DNA of 64,000 nucleotides from Halobacillus andaensis (GTDB taxonomy: Bacteria > Bacillota > Bacilli > Bacillales > Halobacillaceae), in contig NZ_BMEL01000004.1 in the NCBI RefSeq assembly GCF_014636475.1, forward strand, positions 124,001 through 188,000, given 5' to 3'. This document shows positions 42,409-50,605 of this stretch, in pieces. Each line of letters opens with the position of its first letter. Position 1 is the stretch's first letter. Position numbers and translations under genes: made by a program. Under the pieces are notes generated by a model that was given only the letters and a program-made list of their open reading frames with translations, did no database searches and was not told the DNA's origin.

Positions 42409-43287
42409 ATGGACAAGAGTAATGCAAGGTTGGGTTGGCTTTTTGCCAGCCCTTACCTTATCTATTCACTCATTTTCTTTCTCTTCCCATTATTGTGGGC
42501 GACTTATCTAGCTTTTACCAATTGGAACTTAATTGCTGCTGACTATGAATTTGTCGGCATTCAAAATTTCATAGAAGCCTTCTTTAGTGAGAGTGTGCGA
42601 GCGGCTTTCTTTGTTACATACAAATTTCTCGGGATGTTCGTTCCGATTGTAGTGGGGGGAGCCTTGTTACTCGCGATGCTCATTCACACACTGCCGAAGT
42701 TTAAAGGTTTGTTTTCTGTGGCTTTCTTTTTACCTTACTTAGCTTCAGGGGTAGCTTCGGCTATTGTTGTTAATGGTGTGTTATCCCACAACAGTCCATT
42801 TAATATTTGGCTGCGAGGAACATTTGGTCTTGATATCGACTGGTTAGGTTCATCCATTTTAGCGCCGTTAATTATTGCGCTTATGATGGCTTGGAAGTTT
42901 GCCGGTTACTATGCGCTTCTTTTTGTTGCTGGACTTGAAAGTATTCCAAAAGAAGTATATGAAGCCGCTGAAATGGATGGGGCAGTAGGTTTTAAGAAGT
43001 TTTGGCACGTGACCATTCCGATGCTTTATCCATCCTTTTACACAGTCACGATTTTAGCAGTCGGACTCATGTTTGGTATTTTCACCGAGCCATATGTGTT
43101 AACAGGTGGTGGGCCAGACTTAGCGACTCACACGTGGCAGTTAGAAATCTACAGCCAGGCGTTTGAACGACTGAATGCAGGTTACGGAACGGCCATTGCC
43201 GTGATTAATTCGATTGTTACATTTGGTTCAATACTCGTCTTTCGTAAAATTTTAGAGAAATGGGGTGCGAGACATGGCTGGGAATAA
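42409..43287 (+). CDS. Sugar ABC transporter permease (MalF/UgpA-like)
   Basis: A 292-residue permease with six membrane helices. The EAA loop is EVYEAAEMDGAVGFKKFWHVTIPMLYP (near residue 184), the ATPase contact. It starts directly after the binding-protein stop codon and overlaps the next permease. Confidence 0.92.
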   Translation: MDKSNARLGWLFASPYLIYSLIFFLFPLLWATYLAFTNWNLIAADYEFVGIQNFIEAFFSESVRAAFFVTYKFLGMFVPIVVGGALLLAMLIHTLPKFKGLFSVAFFLPYLASGVASAIVVNGVLSHNSPFNIWLRGTFGLDIDWLGSSILAPLIIALMMAWKFAGYYALLFVAGLESIPKEVYEAAEMDGAVGFKKFWHVTIPMLYPSFYTVTILAVGLMFGIFTEPYVLTGGGPDLATHTWQLEIYSQAFERLNAGYGTAIAVINSIVTFGSILVFRKILEKWGARHGWE

Positions 43288-44104
43288 AAAACTAAAATTA
43301 AGCTTGCTGTATACAGTGGCGTTTACTGTGCTCCTCGTTATGGTCTCCCCTTATTTATACATGGTGCTCGGCTCCTTTGCCGTATGGGATCAAGTCGATC
43401 GAAAATTAATACCAACTGAATTTACGCTCCGTTCCTATGAATGGCTGTTCTTTGGCGGAGAAGGAGCCAATGCTCGGCCATGGATGCGCGCTTTTTTTAA
43501 TAGTGTGATCGTAAGTACGACTTCTTCTATCTTAATGATTGCGACAGCTCTGCTCGTTGGTTATTCCTTAGCGAAGCTTAAGTTTAAAGGGAACCGGCTG
43601 ATTAACAACGTCATTTTGTTTCAAATGTTCTACCCAGCTGTCATTCTCTTAATCCCTTTATTCTTAATCATTCGTTACTTCGGAATGTATGACACGTACT
43701 GGGCGATGATTCTTCCGAAGGCCGTGAACTTATGGGCCATCTTTATGTATACCAACTTCTTTAGAGGGCTGCCGAATGAATTGATTGAAGCAGCGAAGAT
43801 TGACGGTGCCAGTCAATGGAAGATCGTTTGGAAAATTGTTCTGCCGATGTCTAAGTCGATTACGACGATTATTTTCTTATTCGTCTTTATGGAACGATGG
43901 GTAGAATTGCTATGGGATATGCTTGTCGTCAATAGTGAAGATATGCTGACGTTAAACGTATTGTTAGCGCAAATGTTTGGACCTTACGGAGGCTACCCCG
44001 GACCGATGTATGCTGCGTCCGTACTATTAACCCTGCCCATCCTAATCCTGTTCATCATCTTCAGCAAAAACTTCAAAAAAGGCATGCAGTTTGTATTGAA
44101 ATGA
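43274..44104 (+). CDS. Sugar ABC transporter permease (MalG/UgpE-like)
   Basis: A 276-residue permease with six helices and the EAA loop ELIEAAKIDGASQWKIVWKIVLPMS (near residue 173). It forms the channel with the preceding permease. ATG 43274 follows GGGGTG and is preferred to an in-frame GTG at 43265. A GTACCWGGTAC array follows its stop by 3 bp and separates it from the last two genes of the cluster. Confidence 0.92.
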   Translation: MAGNKKLKLSLLYTVAFTVLLVMVSPYLYMVLGSFAVWDQVDRKLIPTEFTLRSYEWLFFGGEGANARPWMRAFFNSVIVSTTSSILMIATALLVGYSLAKLKFKGNRLINNVILFQMFYPAVILLIPLFLIIRYFGMYDTYWAMILPKAVNLWAIFMYTNFFRGLPNELIEAAKIDGASQWKIVWKIVLPMSKSITTIIFLFVFMERWVELLWDMLVVNSEDMLTLNVLLAQMFGPYGGYPGPMYAASVLLTLPILILFIIFSKNFKKGMQFVLK

Positions 44105-44107
44105 CAT

Positions 44108-44176
44108 GGTACCAGGTACGCAGAGAGAGAAATTGCGTACCTGGTACACCGATGTTAACTATCTGTACCTGGTACC
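44108..44176. repeat. GTACCWGGTAC array locus G (3 copies, 28-bp period)
   Basis: Copies begin at 44109 (A), 44137 (T) and 44165 (T), each 28 bp apart. The array is inserted within what otherwise looks like one operon. A 69-codon frame through it is not a gene. Confidence 0.92.
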
Positions 44177-44211
44177 CAGAAAGAAAAGAAAAAAAGTAAA
44201 TAAAAAGAGGA

Positions 44212-44967
44212 GTGGGAGAGATCGCACAGATTGGGTTGCAGCTTTATTCGTTGAAAGATTTTACAGAGAAAGACTTTTTAGGTACGCTCGAAAAAGTGGC
44301 TCAAGCAGGTTATGATGGCGTGGAGTTTGCGGGATACTTCAATACCCCAAGCAACGAGCTTAAGAAAACCCTGGATGATCTTGACTTAAAAGCAGCGGGC
44401 AGTCATATCGGAATTGATGATCTTGAGCAGAACTTAAATAAAATGATCGAGTACTCTCTTGAACTAAACAGTCCTTACATTATCTGTCCCGGCTTACCTG
44501 AAGTGTATCGAAATAGCGCTCATGCCTATAAACGAACGGCTGAATTGTTTAATCAAATTGGTGAAAGTTGCCGAAATAGTGGACTGCAATTTGGCTATCA
44601 TAACCATCACGTGGAGTTTGAGAGATATGATGGCGAGTACGGTCTCGACATTCTAGTGAATCATACTGAAAAAGAGAACCTATTTATCGAATTGGATACG
44701 TATTGGGCTGAAGTGTGCGGCATTAAGTCCATCGACCTTATTGAAAAATATAAACAGCGCTGCAAGGTACTTCACATTAAAGACATGAACAATTTTGAAG
44801 TAAAAAGAAACGTTGAAATTGGCAAGGGTGCAATGGACTTTGAGGAGATTGTAAATGCTGGTAAAGCTCAGCAAGTAGAGTGGTATACCGTTGAGCAGGA
44901 GAATTTCGATAAAGACCCATTAGTAAGCATCCAAGAAAGTTTTCAATATTTAAAAAGCATTTTGTAG
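44212..44967 (+). CDS. Sugar phosphate isomerase/epimerase-type TIM-barrel protein
   Basis: A roughly 250-residue protein of the xylose-isomerase-like TIM-barrel (AP endonuclease 2) family: IGLQLYSLKDF at the start, GYDGVEFAGYF, FGYHNHHVEF and VLHIKDMNN with likely metal-binding Glu, His and Asp. It probably epimerises or isomerises a sugar derived from the mannoside, together with the next-gene oxidoreductase. The start is unclear. GTG 44212 abuts AAGAGGAG (44204-44211), while ATC at 44221 sits at ideal spacing where an ATG would give the family-like N-terminus MAQIGLQLYSL. Confidence 0.82.
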   Translation: MGEIAQIGLQLYSLKDFTEKDFLGTLEKVAQAGYDGVEFAGYFNTPSNELKKTLDDLDLKAAGSHIGIDDLEQNLNKMIEYSLELNSPYIICPGLPEVYRNSAHAYKRTAELFNQIGESCRNSGLQFGYHNHHVEFERYDGEYGLDILVNHTEKENLFIELDTYWAEVCGIKSIDLIEKYKQRCKVLHIKDMNNFEVKRNVEIGKGAMDFEEIVNAGKAQQVEWYTVEQENFDKDPLVSIQESFQYLKSIL

Positions 44968-44978
44968 GAGGATGAAAA

Positions 44979-46061
44979 ATGGTAAAACCTAAACTCAAAA
45001 TAGGTATTGTAGGGTGTGGCGGTATCGCAAATGGAAAGCAAATGCCCAGCCTATCTAAGGTAGAAGCCGTTGAGATGGTGGCTTTTTGTGACATTATTGA
45101 AGAACGAGCGCAAAAAGCGGCAGCGGATTTTGGGTCTCAGGACGCTAAAGTGTTCTCAGACTTTCATGAGTTGTTAAATGAAGACCTAGATGTGGTTCAT
45201 GTCTGTACTCCAAATAAGTCGCATGCTGAAATCAGTATAGCAGCACTTGAGTCAGGCAAGCATGTCATGTGTGAAAAGCCAATGGCTAAAACCGCTGAAG
45301 AAGCACGAGATATGGTAGAAGCAGCGAAGCGAAGCGGCAAAAAACTGTCGATCGGTTACAATAATCGATTCCGTAACGACTCGCAATATTTAAAGAAAGT
45401 ATCCGAAGATGGAGATCTTGGAGACATTTATTTTGCAAAAGCTCACGCTATTCGAAGACGTGCCGTTCCAACATGGGGAGTCTTTTTAAACGAAGAAGAA
45501 CAAGGCGGCGGACCGCTGATTGATATTGGAACTCATGCCCTCGATTTAACACTATGGCTCATGGATAATTATGAAGTGAGAAGTGTGGTAGGAAACGTTT
45601 ATCACAAGCTTTCTGATAAAAAAGATGCCGCTAATGCATTTGGTCCGTGGGATCCCAAAGAATTTAACGTTGAAGATTCCGCTTTCGGCTTTATCACCAT
45701 GAAAAATGGAGCAACGATCATTCTAGAATCCAGCTGGGCTTTAAATTCGCTTGATGTAGGTGAAGCGAAAAGTACGCTTTGTGGAACAGAAGGTGGAGCG
45801 GATATGAAAGACGGCTTGCGAATCAACGGTGAGAAATATGGGAGATTACATACGACAAAACCGGAATTAGATGCTGGCGGAGTAGACTTCTACAGCGGTG
45901 AAGACGAAAGTGACAGCGACCGAGAAGCAAGATTGTGGATTGAAAGCCTGCAGAATGATGAAGAGCCAGTCGTAAAGCCGGAACAGGCGCTAGTCGTTAG
46001 TGAGATTTTAGAAGCCGTATATGAATCAGCACGTACAGGCCAACCCGTCCATTTTGTATAG
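44979..46061 (+). CDS. Gfo/Idh/MocA family oxidoreductase
   Basis: A 360-residue NAD(P)-dependent sugar oxidoreductase. The Rossmann motif GIVGCGGIANGKQMP is at residues 8-22, the family signature CEKPMAKTAEEA at about 96, and the C-terminal dimerisation domain has GGGPLIDIGTHALDLTLWLM. It starts 11 bp after the epimerase-like gene with AGGAGGA. It oxidises or epimerises a sugar hydroxyl via a keto intermediate; precise substrate unknown. Confidence 0.88.
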   Translation: MVKPKLKIGIVGCGGIANGKQMPSLSKVEAVEMVAFCDIIEERAQKAAADFGSQDAKVFSDFHELLNEDLDVVHVCTPNKSHAEISIAALESGKHVMCEKPMAKTAEEARDMVEAAKRSGKKLSIGYNNRFRNDSQYLKKVSEDGDLGDIYFAKAHAIRRRAVPTWGVFLNEEEQGGGPLIDIGTHALDLTLWLMDNYEVRSVVGNVYHKLSDKKDAANAFGPWDPKEFNVEDSAFGFITMKNGATIILESSWALNSLDVGEAKSTLCGTEGGADMKDGLRINGEKYGRLHTTKPELDAGGVDFYSGEDESDSDREARLWIESLQNDEEPVVKPEQALVVSEILEAVYESARTGQPVHFV

Positions 46062-46063
46062 TC

Positions 46064-46131
46064 GGTACCAGGTACAGCACCGGCGAAAAAGCGTACCTGG
46101 TACACAGAAGTAGAAATCATGTACCAGGTAC
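46064..46131. repeat. GTACCWGGTAC array locus H (3 copies, 28-bp period)
   Basis: Copies begin at 46065 (A), 46093 (T) and 46121 (A), exactly 28 bp apart, starting 3 bp after the oxidoreductase stop and ending just before the terminator. Confidence 0.92.
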
Positions 46132-46136
46132 ACAAA

Positions 46137-46170
46137 AAGAAGTCGAGGAACGCACCCCTCGACTTCTTTC
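46137..46170. terminator. Bidirectional terminator
   Basis: AAGAAGTCGAGG (46137-46148) pairs with CCTCGACTTCTT (46157-46168), a 12-bp stem with A-rich left and T-rich right flanks. It serves both the mannoside operon and the converging DUF3892 gene. Confidence 0.9.
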
Positions 46171-46179
46171 TATAGTGAA

Positions 46180-46404
46180 TTAAAACGTCGGAAGATTATC
46201 TAGGTTATTATTCGGATCTCCGTCCGCATTGCCGCGAATTACAGGACGTCCATTCCTCGCCTTACCCACGTTCGCTCCTTGAATTGTTCCACTTTCCACA
46301 GCCGCAACCGCTTCCTCATAACTTAGTTCTTTCCCGCTCGAAGTCTGAAAGCTTACAATATCGCCATCCTCATTTTTACGAACGCGCTCAAAGTATTCTG
46401 CCAT
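46180..46404 (-). CDS. DUF3892 family small protein
   Basis: A 74-residue protein with no membrane segment. The FERVRKNEDGDIVSF start and the GTIQGANVGKARNGRPVIRGNADGDPNNNLDNLP end match the DUF3892 family of bacilli. The start is preceded by AAAGGAGGGAG on the minus strand. Function unknown. It is a single-gene unit bounded by a terminator and a repeat array. Confidence 0.85.
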   Translation of the reverse strand: MAEYFERVRKNEDGDIVSFQTSSGKELSYEEAVAAVESGTIQGANVGKARNGRPVIRGNADGDPNNNLDNLPTF

Positions 46405-46467
46405 AACTTCTCCCTCCTTTCATAGGTGTAGTATGTAGAAGAAAGAGGGAATTGATGCAGTTATTTT

Positions 46468-46563
46468 GTACCTGGTACGCAGAAGTGGTAATGGTGTACC
46501 TGGTACACAGCAGTCATCAATCGGTACCAGGTACACCACAATCAACTTTCTGTACCTGGTACC
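46468..46563. repeat. GTACCWGGTAC array locus I (4 copies, 28-bp period)
   Basis: Copies begin at 46468 (T), 46496 (T), 46524 (A) and 46552 (T), exactly 28 bp apart, between the divergent DUF3892 and sensor-kinase genes. It therefore lies in a promoter-side gap rather than at gene ends. Confidence 0.93.
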
Positions 46564-46625
46564 GGCAAATCCATCCTCATGTTAAGATAATATGAAATGT
46601 AGCGTTTACATAAGGGGTCATTGTG

Positions 46626-48203
46626 ATGAGGAGCAGGTTTCGAGTTTCACTTAAGACAAAAATACAGGTACTGATTTTTACGTTAATCATATCGGTCATT
46701 CTCATTCTTTCTGGTATTTTTACTTATTTAGAGTTCGAGCAGACGGAGGAGCATATGGGCGATATGGCTTTACATACGGCCACCACCATTTCCTATATGC
46801 CCTCGATCAAAGAGGCGTTTGAGACCGAAAATCCTTCTGAAGAAATTCAGCCGCTTGCGCTGGAGATTCAAGAACAGGTAGGGGCTGAGTTTATTGTCAT
46901 TGGGAATAAGCAGAGCATCCGGTATGCTCACCCGAATGAAGCGCTGATTGGCCAAAGGATGGTCGGCGGTGATAATGAGCGGGCTCTTGTGGAGGGGCGT
47001 TATTATGTGTCGAAGGCTGAAGGGACGCTCGGTCCGTCTTTAAGGGGCAAGGCACCGATCGTTAATGATCAAAATGAGATCATTGGCGTCGTCTCCGTTG
47101 GCTTCTTAATGGAGGATATTTATACGACGTTCTTTAACACATTGGGGAAAATTGCTGGGGTGTCTTTCCTCGTCTTAGTCATCGGCGGCCTCGGCGGTTA
47201 TATGTTGACACGCAGTATCCGCAAAGACACGATGGGACTTGAACCCTATCAAATTGCTGCCCTTTATCAAGAACGTGAAGCTGTTTTATCTTCAGTAAAA
47301 GAAGGACTCATTGCGATTGATAAAAATGCTCACGTCACGACGATCAATGCAGCCGCGAGAAATCTGCTTCACCTATCAGGTGACGTTACTCAACAACCGA
47401 TTCAAGCCATTTTTCCAAACTCAGAAATGGAGCGCGTGCTTCGTTCAGGCAAGGAAGAGCGTGATCAAGAGATTTCACTTGGCGATCGAATGGTCATTGT
47501 TACACGTACGCCTGTTATAGAAAACGAGGAGGTCGTAGGTGTTGTGGCGAGTTTTCGAGATAAGTCTGAGGTTCGCGAGATGGTAGGGGCTTTATCTGAA
47601 ATTAAGCGTTACTCTGAAGGACTGCGCTCGCAGACCCATGAGTATGCCAATAAAATGTACGTTCTGCTTGGCCTTCTCCAATTAAAAAATTACGACGAAG
47701 CGATGGATTTGATTCAAGCCGATTTTAAATCTGTCCAGTATCAATCGAACCGTCTGGATCAAATTAAGGATGACACGGTGCAGGCGATTTTATTAGGGAA
47801 AATCAGTAAGGCTTCAGAGCTGAAAATTGATTTTGTCGTCGACGAAGATGCCTCAATTGAAGCAGTGCCAGAGCAGATTAGCCGTTCGAAGCTCGTAACG
47901 ATTTTGGGGAATATAATCGATAATGCATTTGAAGCGGTAAAGGATCAAATTGATAAACAAGTCACTTTTTCTGCCACAGATATAGGCCGTGAAATTGTGT
48001 TTGAAGTTAGCGACAACGGGCCGGGGATTCCTGAAGAGGTCATGCCTTATATTTTTGTAAGAGGATTTTCAACGAAGAAGGGAGAACAGAGAGGATTTGG
48101 ACTCTCCAATGTGCGTGAAATTGTGGAAGAACTTGGAGGAACGTTTGAACTGGATTCCGACCCATCCACTGGAACCACTTTTTCTCTGTTTTTATCAAAA
48201 TAG
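46626..48203 (+). CDS. Sensor histidine kinase, CitA/DcuS family
   Basis: A 525-residue kinase. Helix 1 is at about 14-34, an extracytoplasmic sensor domain at about 35-170, helix 2 at about 172-195, then a PAS domain (ALYQEREAVLSSVKEGLIAIDKN). The H-box RSQTHEYANKMYVLLGLLQL is typical of the citrate/C4-dicarboxylate kinases, with NIIDNAFEAV, DNGPGIP and GFGLSNV as N and G boxes. It probably senses a di- or tricarboxylate outside the cell and controls the TctCBA genes downstream through the next-encoded regulator. GTG 46623 is an equally possible start. Confidence 0.9.
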   Translation: MRSRFRVSLKTKIQVLIFTLIISVILILSGIFTYLEFEQTEEHMGDMALHTATTISYMPSIKEAFETENPSEEIQPLALEIQEQVGAEFIVIGNKQSIRYAHPNEALIGQRMVGGDNERALVEGRYYVSKAEGTLGPSLRGKAPIVNDQNEIIGVVSVGFLMEDIYTTFFNTLGKIAGVSFLVLVIGGLGGYMLTRSIRKDTMGLEPYQIAALYQEREAVLSSVKEGLIAIDKNAHVTTINAAARNLLHLSGDVTQQPIQAIFPNSEMERVLRSGKEERDQEISLGDRMVIVTRTPVIENEEVVGVVASFRDKSEVREMVGALSEIKRYSEGLRSQTHEYANKMYVLLGLLQLKNYDEAMDLIQADFKSVQYQSNRLDQIKDDTVQAILLGKISKASELKIDFVVDEDASIEAVPEQISRSKLVTILGNIIDNAFEAVKDQIDKQVTFSATDIGREIVFEVSDNGPGIPEEVMPYIFVRGFSTKKGEQRGFGLSNVREIVEELGGTFELDSDPSTGTTFSLFLSK

Positions 48204-48218
48204 AAAGGAGTGAGAAGA

Positions 48219-48899
48219 TTGATTAAAGCAGTTATAGCAGAAGATGATTTTCGTGTCGCCGATTTGCATGAAAAATTTTTAAAGGAAGTAGATGGCATAG
48301 AGGTGGTGGCGAAAGCATTAAATGCTGAAGAGGCACTGCAGGCTGTGCATCAGCATCGTCCGGACCTTTTATTATTAGATGTGTATATGCCGGATCGCTT
48401 AGGAACCGAGCTATTGCATGAATTAAGAAAGACGTTTCCCGCGCTCGATATCATTATGATTACTGCCGCCACTGAAAAAGAAATGATTACGAAGGCGCTC
48501 AATTACGGTGTCGTTGATTATATTATTAAGCCGATCTCAATGGATCGATTTTTACATACCATTGAAACCTATCAGAAGAAAAAGCATCTCATGAACAGTC
48601 AGGAGACGTTTGATCAGAAAACGGTTGATCAATTAATTGGAAATGAAACACCGGATGAACCGGAGGAGGCGTCTGTTCCAAAAGGGATCGATCAGCTTAC
48701 ATTAAAAAAAGTAAGGCAGCTGTTAAAAGATAATGCAGACGAAGGAATAACGGCAGAACAAGCTAGTCACCATATGGGAGCCTCAAAAACGACAGCCCGG
48801 CGCTATTTAGAGTATTTAATTTACATTAATGAAGGAGTCGCTGAAATGAGGTACGGCAAAGTAGGGCGTCCTGAAAGAAAATACTTTTATCACCAATAG
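48219..48899 (+). CDS. Response regulator, CitB/DcuR family
   Basis: A 226-residue regulator. The receiver domain has KAVIAEDDFRVADLHEKFL and the phosphoacceptor Asp in LLLLDVYMPD (about residue 54). The C-terminal helix-turn-helix (ADEGITAEQASHHMGASKTTARRYLEYL) is typical of regulators partnered with CitA/DcuS kinases. TTG 48219 with AAAGGAG eight bases upstream is chosen over GTG 48210, which overlaps that site. It follows the kinase by 15 bp and likely activates the tct operon. Confidence 0.9.
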   Translation: MIKAVIAEDDFRVADLHEKFLKEVDGIEVVAKALNAEEALQAVHQHRPDLLLLDVYMPDRLGTELLHELRKTFPALDIIMITAATEKEMITKALNYGVVDYIIKPISMDRFLHTIETYQKKKHLMNSQETFDQKTVDQLIGNETPDEPEEASVPKGIDQLTLKKVRQLLKDNADEGITAEQASHHMGASKTTARRYLEYLIYINEGVAEMRYGKVGRPERKYFYHQ

Positions 48900-48924
48900 T
48901 CGCTCACCGCGGCTATTTTTTTAT
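48898..48924 (+). terminator. Candidate terminator after the two-component system
   Basis: AGTCGC and GCGGCT form a short stem (one G-U pair) followed by ATTTTTTTATT, directly after the stop codon. Confidence 0.6.
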
Positions 48925-49028
48925 TGAGTAAAAATGCGGCCAATTTAAAAATCCGCGGCGACGTTCATACGCCCTACTCGTAAATTTTATTTATTTAATT
49001 ACGTTAACGTTTTTAAAAAAACTAATTT

Positions 49029-49042
49029 TGAAAACGGTTACA
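49029..49042 (+). promoter_or_regulatory. CcpA cre site (full match)
   Basis: TGAAAACGGTTACA matches TGWAANCGNTNWCA at every position. It lies 65 bp before the tctC start in the 200-bp intergenic region, so the transporter is probably subject to glucose repression. No gene was found in 48925-49106. Confidence 0.8.
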
Positions 49043-49106
49043 TAAATGCTCCCCTCCTTTACCATATGAATTAATTCTAAATTTTCTAAAAAAGGTGGAA
49101 GCGCAG

Positions 49107-50105
49107 ATGAAGAAAGTAATAGTGTTCGGACTAATCCTTTTCCTATCGATATTGACGGCGTGCAGTAAGGATCAATACGCCAGCTCCGAAAACGGCGAGT
49201 GGGAGCCGCAGCAGCCGATTGAGCTGGTTGCCCCTGCAGGTGCTGGAGGCGGCTGGGATACAACGGCGCGCAGTGTCAGTCAAGTTATGGAGGAGGAAGG
49301 CATTGTTGATGAAGATATGGGCGTCGTGAACAAACCTGGCGGAGGCGGTGCTGTTGGGTGGGCTTATATCGATGGTAAACAAGGCAACCCTCACCATCTC
49401 TTTATAGGTTCTCCGCCATTAATTTTTATTCCGTTAAATGGTCAGTCGCAAATCGGTTACGAGGACTTCACTCCATTGGCGAACATGATTGCGGACTATG
49501 CTGCTTTTGCAGTAAGAGAGGATGCGAAGTGGGATGACTTAAATGAGCTGTTCGACGATATGAAAGAAGATCCTCAAGACATTACCGTCGTCGGCACTTC
49601 GTCGCCCGGCTCAATGGACCATATGCAGTTCGTGAAAATTGCTAAGGAAGCAGGCGTTGATATTACTAAAATTAAATATGTATCTTCACAAGACGGCGGC
49701 GCGCTTACCCAAGTGTTAAACGGAAATGCTGATGTATTCTCAACAGGTGTGGCTGAAACCGTAGAGCAAGTTCGAGCTGGAAAAATAAAAGTGCTCGGCA
49801 TTACAGCAGAAGAACGATTAGAAGGAGACGTTTTGTCTGAATTCGCTACCGCCAAAGAACAGGGAATTGACGCAACATTTACCAACTGGAGAGGTTTCTT
49901 TGGACCAAAAGACATGGACGAAGGACAAGTGAAATATTATGAGCAAGCTTTTAAAGAAGTAAGTGACTCTGAAGCTTTCAATGAAATTCGTGAAAAATAC
50001 GGGTGGGACGAAATGTACATGACGAGCGAAGAGTACAAAGAATATCTCCATGAACAAAATGAAGAACTGAACGTTTTACTCGAGGAAATGGGATTAGCAG
50101 AATAG
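49107..50105 (+). CDS. tctC: Tripartite tricarboxylate transporter substrate-binding lipoprotein
   Basis: A 332-residue TctC/BugT-type binding protein with lipobox SILTAC (Cys18). The core starts PIELVAPAGAGGGWDTTARSVSQ, a very characteristic TctC block, followed by NKPGGGGAVGW. It binds citrate or a related carboxylate outside the membrane and passes it to TctBA. ATG 49107 follows AAAGGTGGAA; an in-frame start at 49095 lies in that site. First gene of a three-gene transporter operon next to its probable two-component regulator. Confidence 0.92.
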   Translation: MKKVIVFGLILFLSILTACSKDQYASSENGEWEPQQPIELVAPAGAGGGWDTTARSVSQVMEEEGIVDEDMGVVNKPGGGGAVGWAYIDGKQGNPHHLFIGSPPLIFIPLNGQSQIGYEDFTPLANMIADYAAFAVREDAKWDDLNELFDDMKEDPQDITVVGTSSPGSMDHMQFVKIAKEAGVDITKIKYVSSQDGGALTQVLNGNADVFSTGVAETVEQVRAGKIKVLGITAEERLEGDVLSEFATAKEQGIDATFTNWRGFFGPKDMDEGQVKYYEQAFKEVSDSEAFNEIREKYGWDEMYMTSEEYKEYLHEQNEELNVLLEEMGLAE

Positions 50106-50130
50106 TTTTTAATTGAAAGAGGTGACGCAA

Positions 50131-50589
50131 ATGGTTCAAACATTAAATCAAAAAGTGAGTCTCGTACTCGCTGCTATAGCACTCGGCTATTTATATTTAA
50201 GCTATAACTTAAAAGAGTATCCGTACGTACCGGTGGATTCCGACTTAGTGCCAAAAGTGTTAGGTTACATCCTGCTAGCTTTAGCGATTGCTTTGTTCTT
50301 CGATAAGTCGTCTGAAACAAAAGAGGAAAAGGCAAAACGAGTCGTTCCGAAAAAAGAAATTCTTGTCATGGCTGCAGTCGGCGGCATGGTTTTCCTCTAT
50401 ATCTTTTTATTTGAAATCCTCGGCTTTCTTATAACAACGTTCCTGTTTATTTTGGCTTGCTCCACGTTTCTTGGCTATCGAAAATGGGTGACGAGTCTTA
50501 TCGTGTCCATCGTGTTTCCTGGGATTTTATACTACGTATTTAATTATTTGCTACAGATCAGATTGCCACAAGGCATACTACCATTTTAA
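50131..50589 (+). CDS. tctB: Tripartite tricarboxylate transporter small subunit
   Basis: A 152-residue membrane protein with four helices and the TctB-family opening (PYVPVDSDLVPKVLGYILLALAIAL). It is the small membrane subunit of the TctABC complex. ATG 50131 follows AGAGGTGACGCA; an upstream in-frame start at 50113 is less likely. Confidence 0.88.
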   Translation: MVQTLNQKVSLVLAAIALGYLYLSYNLKEYPYVPVDSDLVPKVLGYILLALAIALFFDKSSETKEEKAKRVVPKKEILVMAAVGGMVFLYIFLFEILGFLITTFLFILACSTFLGYRKWVTSLIVSIVFPGILYYVFNYLLQIRLPQGILPF

Positions 50590-50605
50590 AAGGTGTTGAT
50601 ATGAT

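Noticed and set aside
44106-44315. A 69-codon frame after the second sugar permease
   Set aside because: It is made of repeat locus G plus an out-of-frame reading of the epimerase gene.
46468-46563. CRISPR-like look of the 28-bp arrays
   Set aside because: The repeated unit is only 11-13 bp, spacers are 17 bp and related to each other, copies switch orientation, the loci are scattered, and no cas genes are near.
46593-46607. A cre-like site (TGTAGCGTTTACA) before the sensor kinase
   Set aside because: It is one base short of the consensus spacing and cannot be aligned without a gap.
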